From positions 1 to 33,690 of the forward strand of contig CAMAYE010000012.1 in the NCBI GenBank assembly GCA_945862135.1: DNA of 33,690 nt, written 5' to 3'. Positions 15,492 to 24,134 of the stretch are shown here, in pieces; the stretch's first letter is position 1; every line of letters starts with the position of its first letter. The notes under the pieces were generated by a model that worked only from the letters and a program-made list of their open reading frames with translations, was not told the DNA's origin and searched no databases. The position numbers were made by a program, and so were the translations under genes. This DNA comes from Bordetella parapertussis (GTDB taxonomy: Bacteria > Pseudomonadota > Gammaproteobacteria > Burkholderiales > SG8-41).

Positions 15492-16613
15492 TCACTCCCA
15501 GGACAACGCGCCCCCGGTCTGGTACTCGATGACGCGGGTTTCAAAGAAATTACGTTCCTTTTTCAGGTCGATCATTTCCGACATCCATGGGAAGGGGTTG
15601 TTGACACCTTCGAACAGGATATCGAGACCGATCTGCTGTGCACGGCGGTTGGCGATGTAGCGCAGATACTCTTTGAACATCGCGGCATTGAGCCCGAGCA
15701 CGCCGCGCGGCATGGTGTCTTCCGCATACCGATATTCAAGCTCCACGCCCTTGTGGAACAGTTCCTTCAGCTCTTCGCGGAACTCGGTGGTCCACAGATG
15801 CGGGTTTTCCATCTTGATCGTATTGATCAGGTCGATGCCGAAATTGCAGTGCATCGACTCGTCGCGCAGGATGTACTGATACTGCTCGGCGGCGCCGGTC
15901 ATCTTGTTCTGGCGGCCCAGCGCGAGAATCTGCGCGAAACCGACGTAGAAGAACAGGCCTTCCATCAGGCAGGCGAACACGATCAGGCTCTTCAGCAGCT
16001 TCTGGTCGGCTTCCGGCGTTCCGGTCTTGAAAGACGGATCGGTCAGCACATCAATGAAGGGAATCAAAAATTCGTCTTTGGCGCGTATTGACGGAACCTC
16101 ATGGTACGCGTTGAAAATTTCACCTTCGTTAAGGCCGAGGCTCTCGACGATGTACTGATAGGCATGGGTGTGGATCGCCTCTTCGAAGGCTTGGCGCAGC
16201 AGGTACTGCCGGCATTCCGGCGCCGTGATGTGGCGGTAGGTGCCGAGCACGATGTTGTTGGCGGCCAGCGAGTCGGCAGTGACAAAAAATCCGAGGTTAC
16301 GCTTGACGATGCGGCGCTCGTCTTCGGTGAGGCCGTTCGGGTCTTTCCACATCGCGATGTCGCGGCTCATCTGGATTTCCTGCGGCATCCAGTGGTTCGC
16401 GCAGGCCGAGAGGTATTTGTCCCATGCCCATTTGTATTTGAACGGCACCAGCTGATTGACGTCGGTGCTGCCGTTGATCACCCGCTTGTCAGCGACATTG
16501 ACCCGGCGCAGCTCCACTTCTGCCGCGGGGTTCTGTGCCGGGGTGCGATCAAGTTCTGCGGGTTGGCGAATGCTGCCAATACCAGCAGCCGAGTTATCTT
16601 CAAATTGCAACAT
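15492..16613 (-). CDS. nrdB: Ribonucleoside-diphosphate reductase beta subunit (class Ia)
   Basis: The radical-generating di-iron subunit of ribonucleotide reductase. The 373-residue protein has the six metal ligands Asp114 (TADSLAANN), Glu145 and His148 (EEAIHTH), Glu218 (LMEGLFF), Glu252 and His255 (DESMHCNF). The radical tyrosine Tyr152 sits four residues after His148. Spacing matches E. coli NrdB (115/118/122 and 204/238/241). The C-terminal peptide [10 protein letters not shown] would dock into NrdA. AAGGAG lies upstream of ATG 16613. It follows nrdA by 157 nt and is presumably controlled with it by NrdR. The sequence type is the Pseudomonas-like branch rather than the enteric one. Confidence 0.97.
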   Translation of the reverse strand: MLQFEDNSAAGIGSIRQPAELDRTPAQNPAAEVELRRVNVADKRVINGSTDVNQLVPFKYKWAWDKYLSACANHWMPQEIQMSRDIAMWKDPNGLTEDERRIVKRNLGFFVTADSLAANNIVLGTYRHITAPECRQYLLRQAFEEAIHTHAYQYIVESLGLNEGEIFNAYHEVPSIRAKDEFLIPFIDVLTDPSFKTGTPEADQKLLKSLIVFACLMEGLFFYVGFAQILALGRQNKMTGAAEQYQYILRDESMHCNFGIDLINTIKMENPHLWTTEFREELKELFHKGVELEYRYAEDTMPRGVLGLNAAMFKEYLRYIANRRAQQIGLDILFEGVNNPFPWMSEMIDLKKERNFFETRVIEYQTGGALSWE

Positions 16614-16770
16614 CTTCAGTCTCCTTTATTAGCGTTGTCGGTGGACACCTTCCAGAGCCGGCGACAGTTTCTTGATTGTTGTTAAGGGTGAAACCGTCGC
16701 ACCGCCCGCAAAGCAACCTTCAACTGCATTTCCTTACCGCCGTCCCTGATTCCGCCTTGCAACTGCATGT

Positions 16771-19632
16771 TTACTGGCAGGCTTCGCACTCGGGATCGAG
16801 TATCGAGCACACCTTGGGTTGTTCCTCCGTCGAAATGCCGTCCGCTGATACCGCGTTCAACTGACCGGCACGGCCGGTCGATTTCTCCGTGGATGTCGCG
16901 CCCAGCGTGCGCAGGTAATACGTGGTCTTCAGACCACGCAGCCAGGCCAGCTTGTAGGTGTCATCCAGTTTCTTGCCCGAAGCGCCGGCCATGTAGATGT
17001 TCAGCGACTGCGACTGGTCGATCCATTTCTGCCGGCGTGCCGCACATTCGACCAGCCAGCTCGCGTCGACTTCAAACGCGGTGGCATACAGCGCGCGGAC
17101 GTCAGGCGGGACGCGGTCGATCTTCTCCAGCGAACCGTCGAAGTACTTGAGATCCGCAACCATCACTTCGTCCCACAGGTTGAGTTTCTTCAGATCGCGC
17201 ACGAGGAACTCGTTGACCACCGTGAATTCGCCAGACAGGTTCGATTTGACGTAGAGGTTCTGGTAGGTCGGCTCGATGCACTGCGACAGGCCGGTGATGT
17301 TGGCGATGGTCGCCGTCGGCGCGATGGCGATGCAGTTCGAGTTGCGGATGCCGACGCGCTGGATGCGGCTGCGCAGGGCGCTCCAGTCCAGTCGGGTGGA
17401 CATGTCGCACTCGACATAACCGCCGCGCTCATCGGCCAGCACCTTCAGCGAATCCAGCGGCAGGATGCCGCGATCCCACAGCGAACCCTTGAACGTCGAG
17501 TACGGGCCGCGCTCTTCCGCCAGATCGGACGAAGCCGAGTAGGCGGTGTAGGTCACCTGCTCCATCGAACGGTCGGCAAACTCCACAGCCGCCGGCGAAC
17601 CGTACGGAATGCGCAGCATATGCAGGCAGTCCTGGAAGCCCATGATGCCGAGGCCGACCGGACGGTGCTTGAAGTTGGAGTTGCGCGCCTTGTTGACGTT
17701 GTAGAAGTTGAGGTCAATCACGTTGTCCAGCATGCGCATGCCGGTACCGACCGTACGCTTGAGTTTCTCCATGTCGAGCAGGCCGGTGGACAGATCCAGA
17801 TGCGCCGGCATGTTGACCGAGGCCAGATTGCACACGGCGATTTCGTCGGGGCCGGTGTTCAGCGTGATTTCCGTGCACAGGTTGGAGCTGTGCACGACGC
17901 CGACGTGCTGCTGCGGCGAACGCAGGTTGCACGGGTCCTTGAAGGTGATCCACGGATGACCCGTTTCGAACAGCATGGTGAGCATCTTGCGCCACAGTTG
18001 CAGTGCCGGAACCTTCTTGAACAGCTTCATTTCGCCGCGGGCGCACATCGCTTCATATTCGGTGTAGGCCTTCTCGAAAGCCTTGCCGAATTTCTCGTGC
18101 AGGTCCGGCACATCCGAAGGCGAGAACAGCGTCCACTCGCCGGCTTCCATCACGCGCTTCATGAACAGGTCGGGAATCCAGTTCGAGGTGTTCATGTCGT
18201 GGGTGCGGCGGCGATCGTCGCCGGTGTTCTTGCGCAGTTCGAGGAATTCTTCGATGTCCAGATGCCAAGTCTCGAGGTAGGAGCACACCGCGCCCTTGCG
18301 CTTGCCGCCCTGGTTCACCGCGACAGCGGTGTCATTGACCACTTTCAGGAACGGCACCACGCCCTGCGATTTGCCGTTGGTGCCCTTGATGTAGGCGCCG
18401 AGTGCGCGCACGGGGGTCCAGTCGTTGCCGATGCCGCCGGCATACTTCTGCAGCATCGCGTTTTCCTTGATCGCTTCGTAGATGCCGTCGAGGTCGTCGG
18501 AAACCGTGGTCAGGTAGCAGCTGGCAAGCTGCGAGCGGCGGGTGCCGGAGTTGAACAGCGTCGGGGTCGAACTCATCAGGTCGAAGCTCGACAGCACGTT
18601 GTAGAACTCGATGGCGCGCGCTTCGCGCTGGCTTTCCGGTTCGTTCAACGCAAGGCCCATCGCCACACGCATGAAAAACACCTGCGGCAGTTCGATGCGC
18701 TGGCCTTCGATGTGCAGGAAATAGCGGTCATACAGGATCTGCAGGCCGAGATAGGTGAACTTGAGGTCACGCTGTGCATCCAGCGCGGCGCCCAGCGCCT
18801 TCATGTCGTAATGACCGAGGCGCTCATCGAGCAGCTCGGCCTTGATGCCCTTCTGGATGAACTCCGGCAGGTAGGCGGCGTAACGCGTCGCCATTTCATC
18901 CTGCGTCACCTCTTCACCCAGTGTTTCCAGGCGCATTGTGTGCATCAGCAGACGGGCCGTGACATAGCTGTAGCCCGGATCCTGCTCGATCTGGCCGCGC
19001 GCGGCGAGGATCAGCGACTTGCGCACTTCGTCGATGGGCACGCCGTCATATAGATCGCGCTGCATGGCGTCGAGAATCGGCTGGGCGCTGACGTCGCGGC
19101 CAAGCCCGGCGCAAGCGCTTTCAACCAGGGCTGTAATACGCTCAACGTCCAGCGGACGACTTACACCACCATCAGTGACATTGATAACGTGGGTTTTCTG
19201 TGCAACGGCCGCCGGCTGCGCTTCACGCTGCCGTGCACGTTCCTTCGAACGCTCTTCGCGATAAAGGACGTAGGCGCGTGCTACATGGTGTTCGCCATTG
19301 CGCATCATCGCCAGTTCAACCTGATCCTGGATGTCTTCGATATGGAAGGTGCCGCCGGAGGGCTGCCGCCGCATCAGGGCATTTACGACACCGTCAGTCA
19401 GCGCCGCAACCTGTTCGCGCACGCGGGCAGAAGCAGCGCCCTGACCTCCATTGACGGCAATAAACGCCTTGGTCATGGCAATAGCAATTTTGGAAGGCTC
19501 AAAACCAACAACTGCGCCGTTCCGGCGAATGATCTTGTATTGCGCGTATACCGCCTCCCGCTCCGCGTCTTCGGTCGTGGCAGTGATTTGAGGGTTGGCG
19601 CGGGACTGGGTGGAATCGACGGTGACGTGCAT
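16771..19632 (-). CDS. nrdA: Ribonucleoside-diphosphate reductase alpha subunit (class Ia)
   Basis: The catalytic subunit that reduces ribonucleoside diphosphates. At 953 residues it is longer than E. coli NrdA because of an N-terminal ATP-cone (about 31-130, YKIIRRNGAVVGFEPSKIA) followed by a second, more degenerate cone-like region (about 147-240). Active-site residues are Cys372 (LASCYL), Asn584, Cys586 and Glu588 (SSNLCTEIT), and Cys601 (AVCNLAS). The radical-transfer tyrosine pair is in TTYYLRTLGA, and the C-terminal redox cysteines are Cys942, Cys949 and Cys952. ATG 19632 is chosen because AAGGAG precedes it. The longer in-frame ATG at 19719 lies within an NrdR-box-like site downstream of the promoter and lacks a ribosome binding site. 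Confidence 0.97.
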   Translation of the reverse strand: MHVTVDSTQSRANPQITATTEDAEREAVYAQYKIIRRNGAVVGFEPSKIAIAMTKAFIAVNGGQGAASARVREQVAALTDGVVNALMRRQPSGGTFHIEDIQDQVELAMMRNGEHHVARAYVLYREERSKERARQREAQPAAVAQKTHVINVTDGGVSRPLDVERITALVESACAGLGRDVSAQPILDAMQRDLYDGVPIDEVRKSLILAARGQIEQDPGYSYVTARLLMHTMRLETLGEEVTQDEMATRYAAYLPEFIQKGIKAELLDERLGHYDMKALGAALDAQRDLKFTYLGLQILYDRYFLHIEGQRIELPQVFFMRVAMGLALNEPESQREARAIEFYNVLSSFDLMSSTPTLFNSGTRRSQLASCYLTTVSDDLDGIYEAIKENAMLQKYAGGIGNDWTPVRALGAYIKGTNGKSQGVVPFLKVVNDTAVAVNQGGKRKGAVCSYLETWHLDIEEFLELRKNTGDDRRRTHDMNTSNWIPDLFMKRVMEAGEWTLFSPSDVPDLHEKFGKAFEKAYTEYEAMCARGEMKLFKKVPALQLWRKMLTMLFETGHPWITFKDPCNLRSPQQHVGVVHSSNLCTEITLNTGPDEIAVCNLASVNMPAHLDLSTGLLDMEKLKRTVGTGMRMLDNVIDLNFYNVNKARNSNFKHRPVGLGIMGFQDCLHMLRIPYGSPAAVEFADRSMEQVTYTAYSASSDLAEERGPYSTFKGSLWDRGILPLDSLKVLADERGGYVECDMSTRLDWSALRSRIQRVGIRNSNCIAIAPTATIANITGLSQCIEPTYQNLYVKSNLSGEFTVVNEFLVRDLKKLNLWDEVMVADLKYFDGSLEKIDRVPPDVRALYATAFEVDASWLVECAARRQKWIDQSQSLNIYMAGASGKKLDDTYKLAWLRGLKTTYYLRTLGATSTEKSTGRAGQLNAVSADGISTEEQPKVCSILDPECEACQ

Positions 19633-19710
19633 GCCTTTACTCCTTGATCTTTTTAGATTTTTTAGACTACTTAGGGAAACCAAACGAAAAAAGGCCTCCC
19701 GACTCACTAA

Positions 19711-19757
19711 CCACAACATGTAGTGGTCAACACGCTATTTTCGACGAATTCTAGTGG
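19711..19757 (-). promoter_or_regulatory. Tandem NrdR-box-like operator upstream of nrdA
   Basis: CCACAACATGTAGTGG (19711-19726) and CGACGAATTCTAGTGG (19742-19757) resemble the NrdR consensus ACACWATATATWGTGT, the first better than the second. Their starts are exactly 31 bp apart, the helical phasing typical of NrdR box pairs. The distal box covers the predicted -10 element. This suggests repression of nrdAB by the ATP/dATP-sensing regulator NrdR, whose gene is not in the window. Confidence 0.78.
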
Positions 19758-19776
19758 CCACGTTTTGAATCCGCAA
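19748..19776 (-). promoter_or_regulatory. Sigma70-like promoter of nrdAB
   Basis: Minus strand: -35 TTGCGG (19776-19771), 17-bp spacer, -10 TAGAAT (19753-19748). Transcription would start near 19741, leaving a ~108-nt leader before nrdA. Confidence 0.68.
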
Positions 19777-20284
19777 TAGGTTTTGACGCTTTTTTTAAAA
19801 GTTCTTGAGAAACAGCAGGAAGCGCCGTTAAGCACCGGATTTCTTGCACAAAAATTGAGCACGAATCCCTCAAAAACCAGGAAAAGTAACCACTTTGGGG
19901 CATAGGACATACCAACCAGACCGGATAGTGGAGTCAGCTCAGGTCGGCAGGCATGTGTCCGGTGTCTGTTCAAGACCGGTTGGCTGGATGCATGTATCCG
20001 ACCCACCCTCTGCGCGACCGAATACACCCTTTGGGAACCTCTGGGGAATCGGTAGGCGACCGGGGGCTCCACCAGCCTGTCGCCAAGGCGGCTATAGGCC
20101 TGCTACAGGCAACCTTGCCCCATCAAACCCAGCGGATCTGGTTACGCAATCAGACTCCCCGCATTGTTTGGCAGCGTGAGTGCCAGCGGGCCTCGCTCGC
20201 TGCGCGAAGGTTCAGAACGAGGCAAAGGTCTGAACGGGTGGAACCTGACGGGGCCATCAGGAAAATAATTATAATTATTTGATT
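19777..20284. other. ~500-nt region without a recognised gene; several hairpins
   Basis: Between the nrdA promoter and the ampD stop. ORFs up to ~120 codons cross it on both strands but resemble nothing. Hairpin-forming repeats include CCGGT/ACCGG at about 19960-19980, TGGCA/TGCCA near 20169-20184, GTTCAGA/TCTGAAC at about 20210-20235 and CCTGA/TCAGG at 20244-20261. An AT-rich block follows at 20262-20305. I compared by eye with 6S RNA, tmRNA, RNase P RNA and SRP RNA and saw no match. Confidence 0.35.
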
Positions 20285-20836
20285 TTAAACATTATTTTTT
20301 ATGCCCAAGCCCCTGAAGTAGCGTGGCCAGGAAAAAAAAGGGCCGGGATCGGTCTTGCGACCCGGTGCAATGTCGGAATGACCGACACTGGCCTTGATGG
20401 GGTATCGGGCATACAAGGTGCGCGCCAACTCATTGAGGCTATCGTATTGGGCATCGCTGAAGGCCTCGTCATCAGTCCCCTCAAGTTCAATCCCGACCGA
20501 AAAATCATTGCAGCGTTCGCGGCCGTCCCACAAGGACTGCCCGGCATGCCAGGCGCGCATCGTGCAAGGCACAAACTGCAACAACACACCATCGCGCCGG
20601 ATCAGGAAGTGCGACGACACCCGAAGCGCCGCAATGTTTTTGTAATAGGGATGCGCGTCGGGATCGAGACGGTTCAGAAACAGGTCAATAATGGCGTCAC
20701 CGCCGAATTCTCCCGGCGGCAGACTGATGTTATGAAGCACCAGCAGATCAATCAACGCATCTGCAGGACGATCATCACAGTTGGGCGACGGCAGATAACG
20801 CGCTTCCGCGACCAGTCCGGCAGCATCAAGCCTCAT
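20285..20836 (-). CDS. ampD: 1,6-anhydro-N-acetylmuramyl-L-alanine amidase AmpD
   Basis: A cytoplasmic zinc amidase that cleaves recycled anhydro-muropeptides. The 183-residue length matches AmpD. Zinc ligands are His35 (LLVLHNISLPPGEF), His153 (VGHSDIAPGRKTDPG) and Asp163; Glu117 (GIELEGTD) and Lys161 complete the site. SSHFLIRRDG and RAWHAG are further family landmarks. It lies 15 nt after pilR on the same strand, an order seen in other betaproteobacteria. Unlike in enterobacteria, no ampE is adjacent. With the transglycosylase at 7641 it gives the window two peptidoglycan-turnover enzymes. Confidence 0.95.
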   Translation of the reverse strand: MRLDAAGLVAEARYLPSPNCDDRPADALIDLLVLHNISLPPGEFGGDAIIDLFLNRLDPDAHPYYKNIAALRVSSHFLIRRDGVLLQFVPCTMRAWHAGQSLWDGRERCNDFSVGIELEGTDDEAFSDAQYDSLNELARTLYARYPIKASVGHSDIAPGRKTDPGPFFSWPRYFRGLGIKNNV

Positions 20837-20851
20837 ACGTGCCGCAACGCC

Positions 20852-22222
20852 TCACGGCTTGGCATCGAGTTCCTGCTTGATGCCAAGTCTCTGGATGCGA
20901 TAACGCAGCGCCCGGAAAGAAATACCAAGCACCTTCGCCGCTGCGGTCTGGTTATACCGGGTGCGTTCCAGCGCATCGAGAATCGCCTTGCGTTCGATCG
21001 CCTCCAGCCGCTCAGGCAGCGGCAGACCTTCGATATCCTCATCCTGCTCCGACGCACGTTCATCGGTCAGTTGCAGATCGTCGACCGCAATTTCGCTGGA
21101 ACCGGCAAGCGCCACCGCGCGCTCAAGAATGTTTTCAAGTTCACGGACGTTGCCGGGAAAATGGTATGCCTGAAGAACCGCTTCGGCCTGCGCCGAAAGT
21201 TGCAGCGAGCGTCCGTCTGCCGCATGCCTTGCCAGAATCGCTGCCGCCAGCCGCGGGATATCGTCCCTCAGTTCACGCAGCGAGGGCATCCGCAATTCAA
21301 TGACATTAAGCCGGTAATACAGATCCTGCCGGAACGAACCGCTTTTGACCTCGTCAGCGAGATGTCGATGCGTCGCGCTGATGATACGCACGTCGACCGG
21401 TTCCTCACTGGTGGAGCCGACCTTGCGCACACGCTTTTCCTGGATCGCACGCAAGAGTTTGACCTGCATCGACAGCGGCAGATCACCCACTTCGTCGAGA
21501 AACAGCGTGCCGCCGTTGGCGGCCTGGAAAAAGCCATCATGATCGGCTACCGCACCCGTGAACGCGCCTTTTCGATGTCCGAAAAACTCGGACTCCATCA
21601 AGTTCTCGGGAATCGCACCGCAGTTGACGGCCACGAACGGGCCGTCCCGCCGCGCACCGTTGACATGAATCAGGCGGGCCGCCAGTTCCTTGCCGCAACC
21701 GGATTCGCCACGAATCTGCACCGGCGCCTGACTGCGCGCCAGTTTATCGATCATCTGCCGCGCCAGCACCAGAGGCGCCGCATCGCCGATCAGTTGTGGC
21801 GCGTTCGGTGAAGCGGGATTGTCGGTATCGGCATTGCGTCGATCTGCGCCGGGACGCGGCAGCTTTAGCGCCGAACGCACCAGCGCACGCAACTGGTCGA
21901 GGGAAACCGGCTTGCCGAGATAATCAAATGCACCGGCCTTTAACGCAGCAACGGCATTTTCGGCACTGCCATGCGCCGTAATCACTGCAACCGGCAAGCT
22001 GGGGTGACTTTTGGTGATGTGTTCGACAATCGACAGGCCATCGCCATCAGCAAGACGCATGTCGGTCAGGCAAAGTTCGAAGGTTTTGCTTCCGAGCAGT
22101 TCCAGGGCCTCTGCGACGCTGCCCGCGCAATGCGGCTCGAGCCCCATCCGGATCAGCGTCATGCCGAGCAGTTCCCGGATGTCGGCCTCGTCATCCACCA
22201 CCAGAACCTGTCCGATCGCCAA
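20852..22222 (-). CDS. pilR: Sigma54-dependent response regulator PilR
   Basis: An NtrC-family response regulator that activates sigma54 promoters, typically pilA of type IV pili. The 456-residue protein has a receiver domain (1-120) with Asp10/Asp11, phosphoacceptor Asp54 (CLTDMRLADG), Thr82 and Lys104. The AAA+ domain (about 142-375) shows Walker A GESGCGKE (172-179), the sigma54 contact loop GAFTGA (219-224) and Walker B GGTLFLDEVGDL. The C-terminal Fis-type helix-turn-helix is NQTAAAKVLGISFRALRYRI. The start is TTG 22222, preceded by GGGAGGG. The gene begins 11 nt after the pilS stop, so the two are an operon. No pilin gene lies in the window; PilR identity rests on the pairing with a PilS-type kinase and ampD. 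Confidence 0.92.
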   Translation of the reverse strand: MAIGQVLVVDDEADIRELLGMTLIRMGLEPHCAGSVAEALELLGSKTFELCLTDMRLADGDGLSIVEHITKSHPSLPVAVITAHGSAENAVAALKAGAFDYLGKPVSLDQLRALVRSALKLPRPGADRRNADTDNPASPNAPQLIGDAAPLVLARQMIDKLARSQAPVQIRGESGCGKELAARLIHVNGARRDGPFVAVNCGAIPENLMESEFFGHRKGAFTGAVADHDGFFQAANGGTLFLDEVGDLPLSMQVKLLRAIQEKRVRKVGSTSEEPVDVRIISATHRHLADEVKSGSFRQDLYYRLNVIELRMPSLRELRDDIPRLAAAILARHAADGRSLQLSAQAEAVLQAYHFPGNVRELENILERAVALAGSSEIAVDDLQLTDERASEQDEDIEGLPLPERLEAIERKAILDALERTRYNQTAAAKVLGISFRALRYRIQRLGIKQELDAKP

Positions 22223-22233
22223 CCTGCCCTCCC

Positions 22234-23850
22234 TCAGCCCGCTGCGCAGGTTACGGCAAACCGTGCCCCGTCCGCGGTTTCAATATATTCGAGCATTGCG
22301 CCGTTCGCCTCGCAGATTTCCCGGGCCAGATGCAGGCCCAGACCGGTGCCGTCCGGATCCGTCGTAAAAAACGGCTCGAACAGTTTGGATCGGGATTCCG
22401 GCGGCACGCCGGCGCCATCATCGACCACGTCCAATCTTACCGCATTGCCTCGTGCGGCACGGGACACCTGAAGTCGTATGCATCCCGGACCTCGGGTGGA
22501 ATGCCGCAACGCATTGCGACACAGGTTCCACAGCACCTGGTTCAGGTGATCGTGATCAAACATCACATACGGGTCGATCATCAACTCAACCTCGATCTCA
22601 TTGCCTTCCAGCCGCTCGGTTGTCACAAACTGCGCGACAAATGCATGCAGGTACGGTGCGAGGCGAAAACGTTCGCGTTCGGCACGTTCACCTCGGTTGA
22701 GCGTCTGCACATCATTGATCATGCGATCGAGTCTCCGCGTGTTGTCATGGATGATGGCAGTGAGGCGCTTGGCGCCCGCCGATATCGCGGACTCCTCCTG
22801 CAGCAGTTCAGCCGCATGACTGATCGCCCCCAGCGGGTTGCGAATCTCATGGGCGATATTGGCCGTCAGCCGGCCGAGCGCTGCGAGCTTCATCTGCCGC
22901 GCCTCAGCCTGGATACGTGCAAGATCTTCGAGAAAAATCACCGCGCCTGCACCACGCCGCGCCGCAACCGGAACCAGTCTGGCGCGCAGGTTTGTGCCAA
23001 TCCCGAACGTGTCGGGAGTACCGTGGTCCTGTGGATCGCGCAACCAGCGTTCGAAACGGCCGTGAAGTGCCGGTAACAGATCCTTCAGGGCAATCACGCC
23101 ATCACCGCGCAGGCCTTCGATCATGCGCGCGGCTGCGGAATTCGCCTGGCGCACGATACCGTTGCCATCGACCACGATGACGCCATGCTCCATGTCCTGA
23201 ATCACCAACTGATTGACCTGCGCCATGTTGGCAAGGTCGATCTCGCGCTGCGCCGCAAGCTGTTCACTGACCAGGGATCGTTTGGCCAGCACATGCGCAA
23301 GCCAGGCCGTGGCGAAATAGGCAATCGACAGCAATCCCGCCTGCGCATACTGAGCACCGCTTTCGAAAAAGCGCAGCACTTCGTAAGTATGCTCGAGCAA
23401 TACAGCAATCGTAGCAATCGCAGCAAAAAACAGCGTGAGCTGGCCGCGGGTCACAAGACCGGCCGCCGCAAGCGAGGTCAACAGCAACAATCCCAGGCCG
23501 CTGGCAAGGCCTCCGCTGGCATACATCAGCAGAACGATGAAGCCGATATCGCCACCTACCTGGATTGAAAGCTGCAGCGTGAAACGTTCGCGGGTGCGGA
23601 TCATCGCAAACATTGCCAGACCGAACCCCGCGTAAACGGACGAGCCGATCATGAAAAGCCGAATATCCCGGGAGCCAAACTGCAACATGTCTCCCCAGTA
23701 TGCGGCGGTCAGCAGCAGAAGCAGCGCCGCCGCCGTACGATAGGTATTGAAAAGCAGCAGGGAACGCCAATAGGCATCGGGAACCCCTCCGCCATTCCCG
23801 GGAACCTCCGCCTCGGAATTTGCGGGCAAGCTTTCAGGAGAAACGTTCAT
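22234..23850 (-). CDS. pilS: Membrane sensor histidine kinase PilS
   Basis: The sensor partner of PilR. The 538-residue protein has a cluster of about six hydrophobic helices in residues 30-190 (for example TAAALLLLLTAAYW, SGLGLLLLTSLAAAGL), then a PAS-like domain (about 208-310, EHGVIVVDGNGIVRQANSAA). In the dimerisation domain, phosphorylated His334 lies in IAHEIRNPLGAISHA. The ATPase domain has the N box WNLCRNALRHS (441-451), G1 DDGAGVP, F box FEPFFTT and G2 GTGLGLHLA. ATG 23850 is chosen because it lies one base after the stop of the preceding small gene, giving translational coupling; extension to 24063 would only read through that gene in the wrong frame. Confidence 0.93.
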   Translation of the reverse strand: MNVSPESLPANSEAEVPGNGGGVPDAYWRSLLLFNTYRTAAALLLLLTAAYWGDMLQFGSRDIRLFMIGSSVYAGFGLAMFAMIRTRERFTLQLSIQVGGDIGFIVLLMYASGGLASGLGLLLLTSLAAAGLVTRGQLTLFFAAIATIAVLLEHTYEVLRFFESGAQYAQAGLLSIAYFATAWLAHVLAKRSLVSEQLAAQREIDLANMAQVNQLVIQDMEHGVIVVDGNGIVRQANSAAARMIEGLRGDGVIALKDLLPALHGRFERWLRDPQDHGTPDTFGIGTNLRARLVPVAARRGAGAVIFLEDLARIQAEARQMKLAALGRLTANIAHEIRNPLGAISHAAELLQEESAISAGAKRLTAIIHDNTRRLDRMINDVQTLNRGERAERERFRLAPYLHAFVAQFVTTERLEGNEIEVELMIDPYVMFDHDHLNQVLWNLCRNALRHSTRGPGCIRLQVSRAARGNAVRLDVVDDGAGVPPESRSKLFEPFFTTDPDGTGLGLHLAREICEANGAMLEYIETADGARFAVTCAAG

Positions 23851-23851
23851 T

Positions 23852-24082
23852 TCAGGAATTGCGGTCGAAGTCGCGCTCGTGCTGGCTCGAGCAGAAAAAG
23901 CGCTGCTGCGACATGATGGCCTCGCCCCGCGGCAGATGGACACCACAGCGGGCGCAGCAGACCATATCTTCCGTATCGGATTGCACGGGAGGTGGCGCTT
24001 CTTTGTTTGAACGGTTGCGAAGGCCGCGCAGCAACCAGAGCGCGGCGGCAAACGCAATCGCAAGAATCACAATCTTGGACAT
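23852..24082 (-). CDS. Small membrane zinc-ribbon protein (PP0621 type)
   Basis: A 76-residue protein with one N-terminal membrane helix (residues 3-18, KIVILAIAFAAALWLL), a basic linker and a C-terminal metal-binding-like module: DMVCCARCGVHLPRGEA (39-55) and FFCSSQHERDF (62-72). It supplies Cys43, Cys46, Cys64 and His68 as likely zinc ligands. This fits the PP0621 family of unknown function. Its stop codon is one base from the pilS start, so it is co-translated with the PilSR system and may be a membrane accessory of it; this role is inference. Confidence 0.83.
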   Translation of the reverse strand: MSKIVILAIAFAAALWLLRGLRNRSNKEAPPPVQSDTEDMVCCARCGVHLPRGEAIMSQQRFFCSSQHERDFDRNS

Positions 24083-24134
24083 TCAAGCTCCAGCCTCGGA
24101 ATCACCGCGAGGTACGGACCGGTTCCTGAGCCAG

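Noticed and set aside
15281-15544. An 87-codon ORF between nrdB and the DUF2442 gene.
   Set aside because: It overlaps the end of nrdB and the start of DUF2442 in another frame and resembles no family.
15492-16613. NrdB might be a class Ic (Mn/Fe, tyrosine-less) subunit because it resembles the Chlamydia-type sequence around EEAIHTH.
   Set aside because: The radical tyrosine is present (Tyr152), and the first ligand is Asp (114) rather than Glu, so it fits tyrosyl-radical class Ia.
19707-20072. A 121-codon minus-strand ORF upstream of nrdA.
   Set aside because: It runs through the nrdA promoter and NrdR-box-like sites, shows no recognisable motif and has no ribosome binding site.
20244-20280. 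The CCTGA/TCAGG hairpin followed by an AT-rich run as a terminator for ampD.
   Set aside because: On the minus strand the AT-rich run precedes the hairpin, so the order is wrong for termination of ampD.
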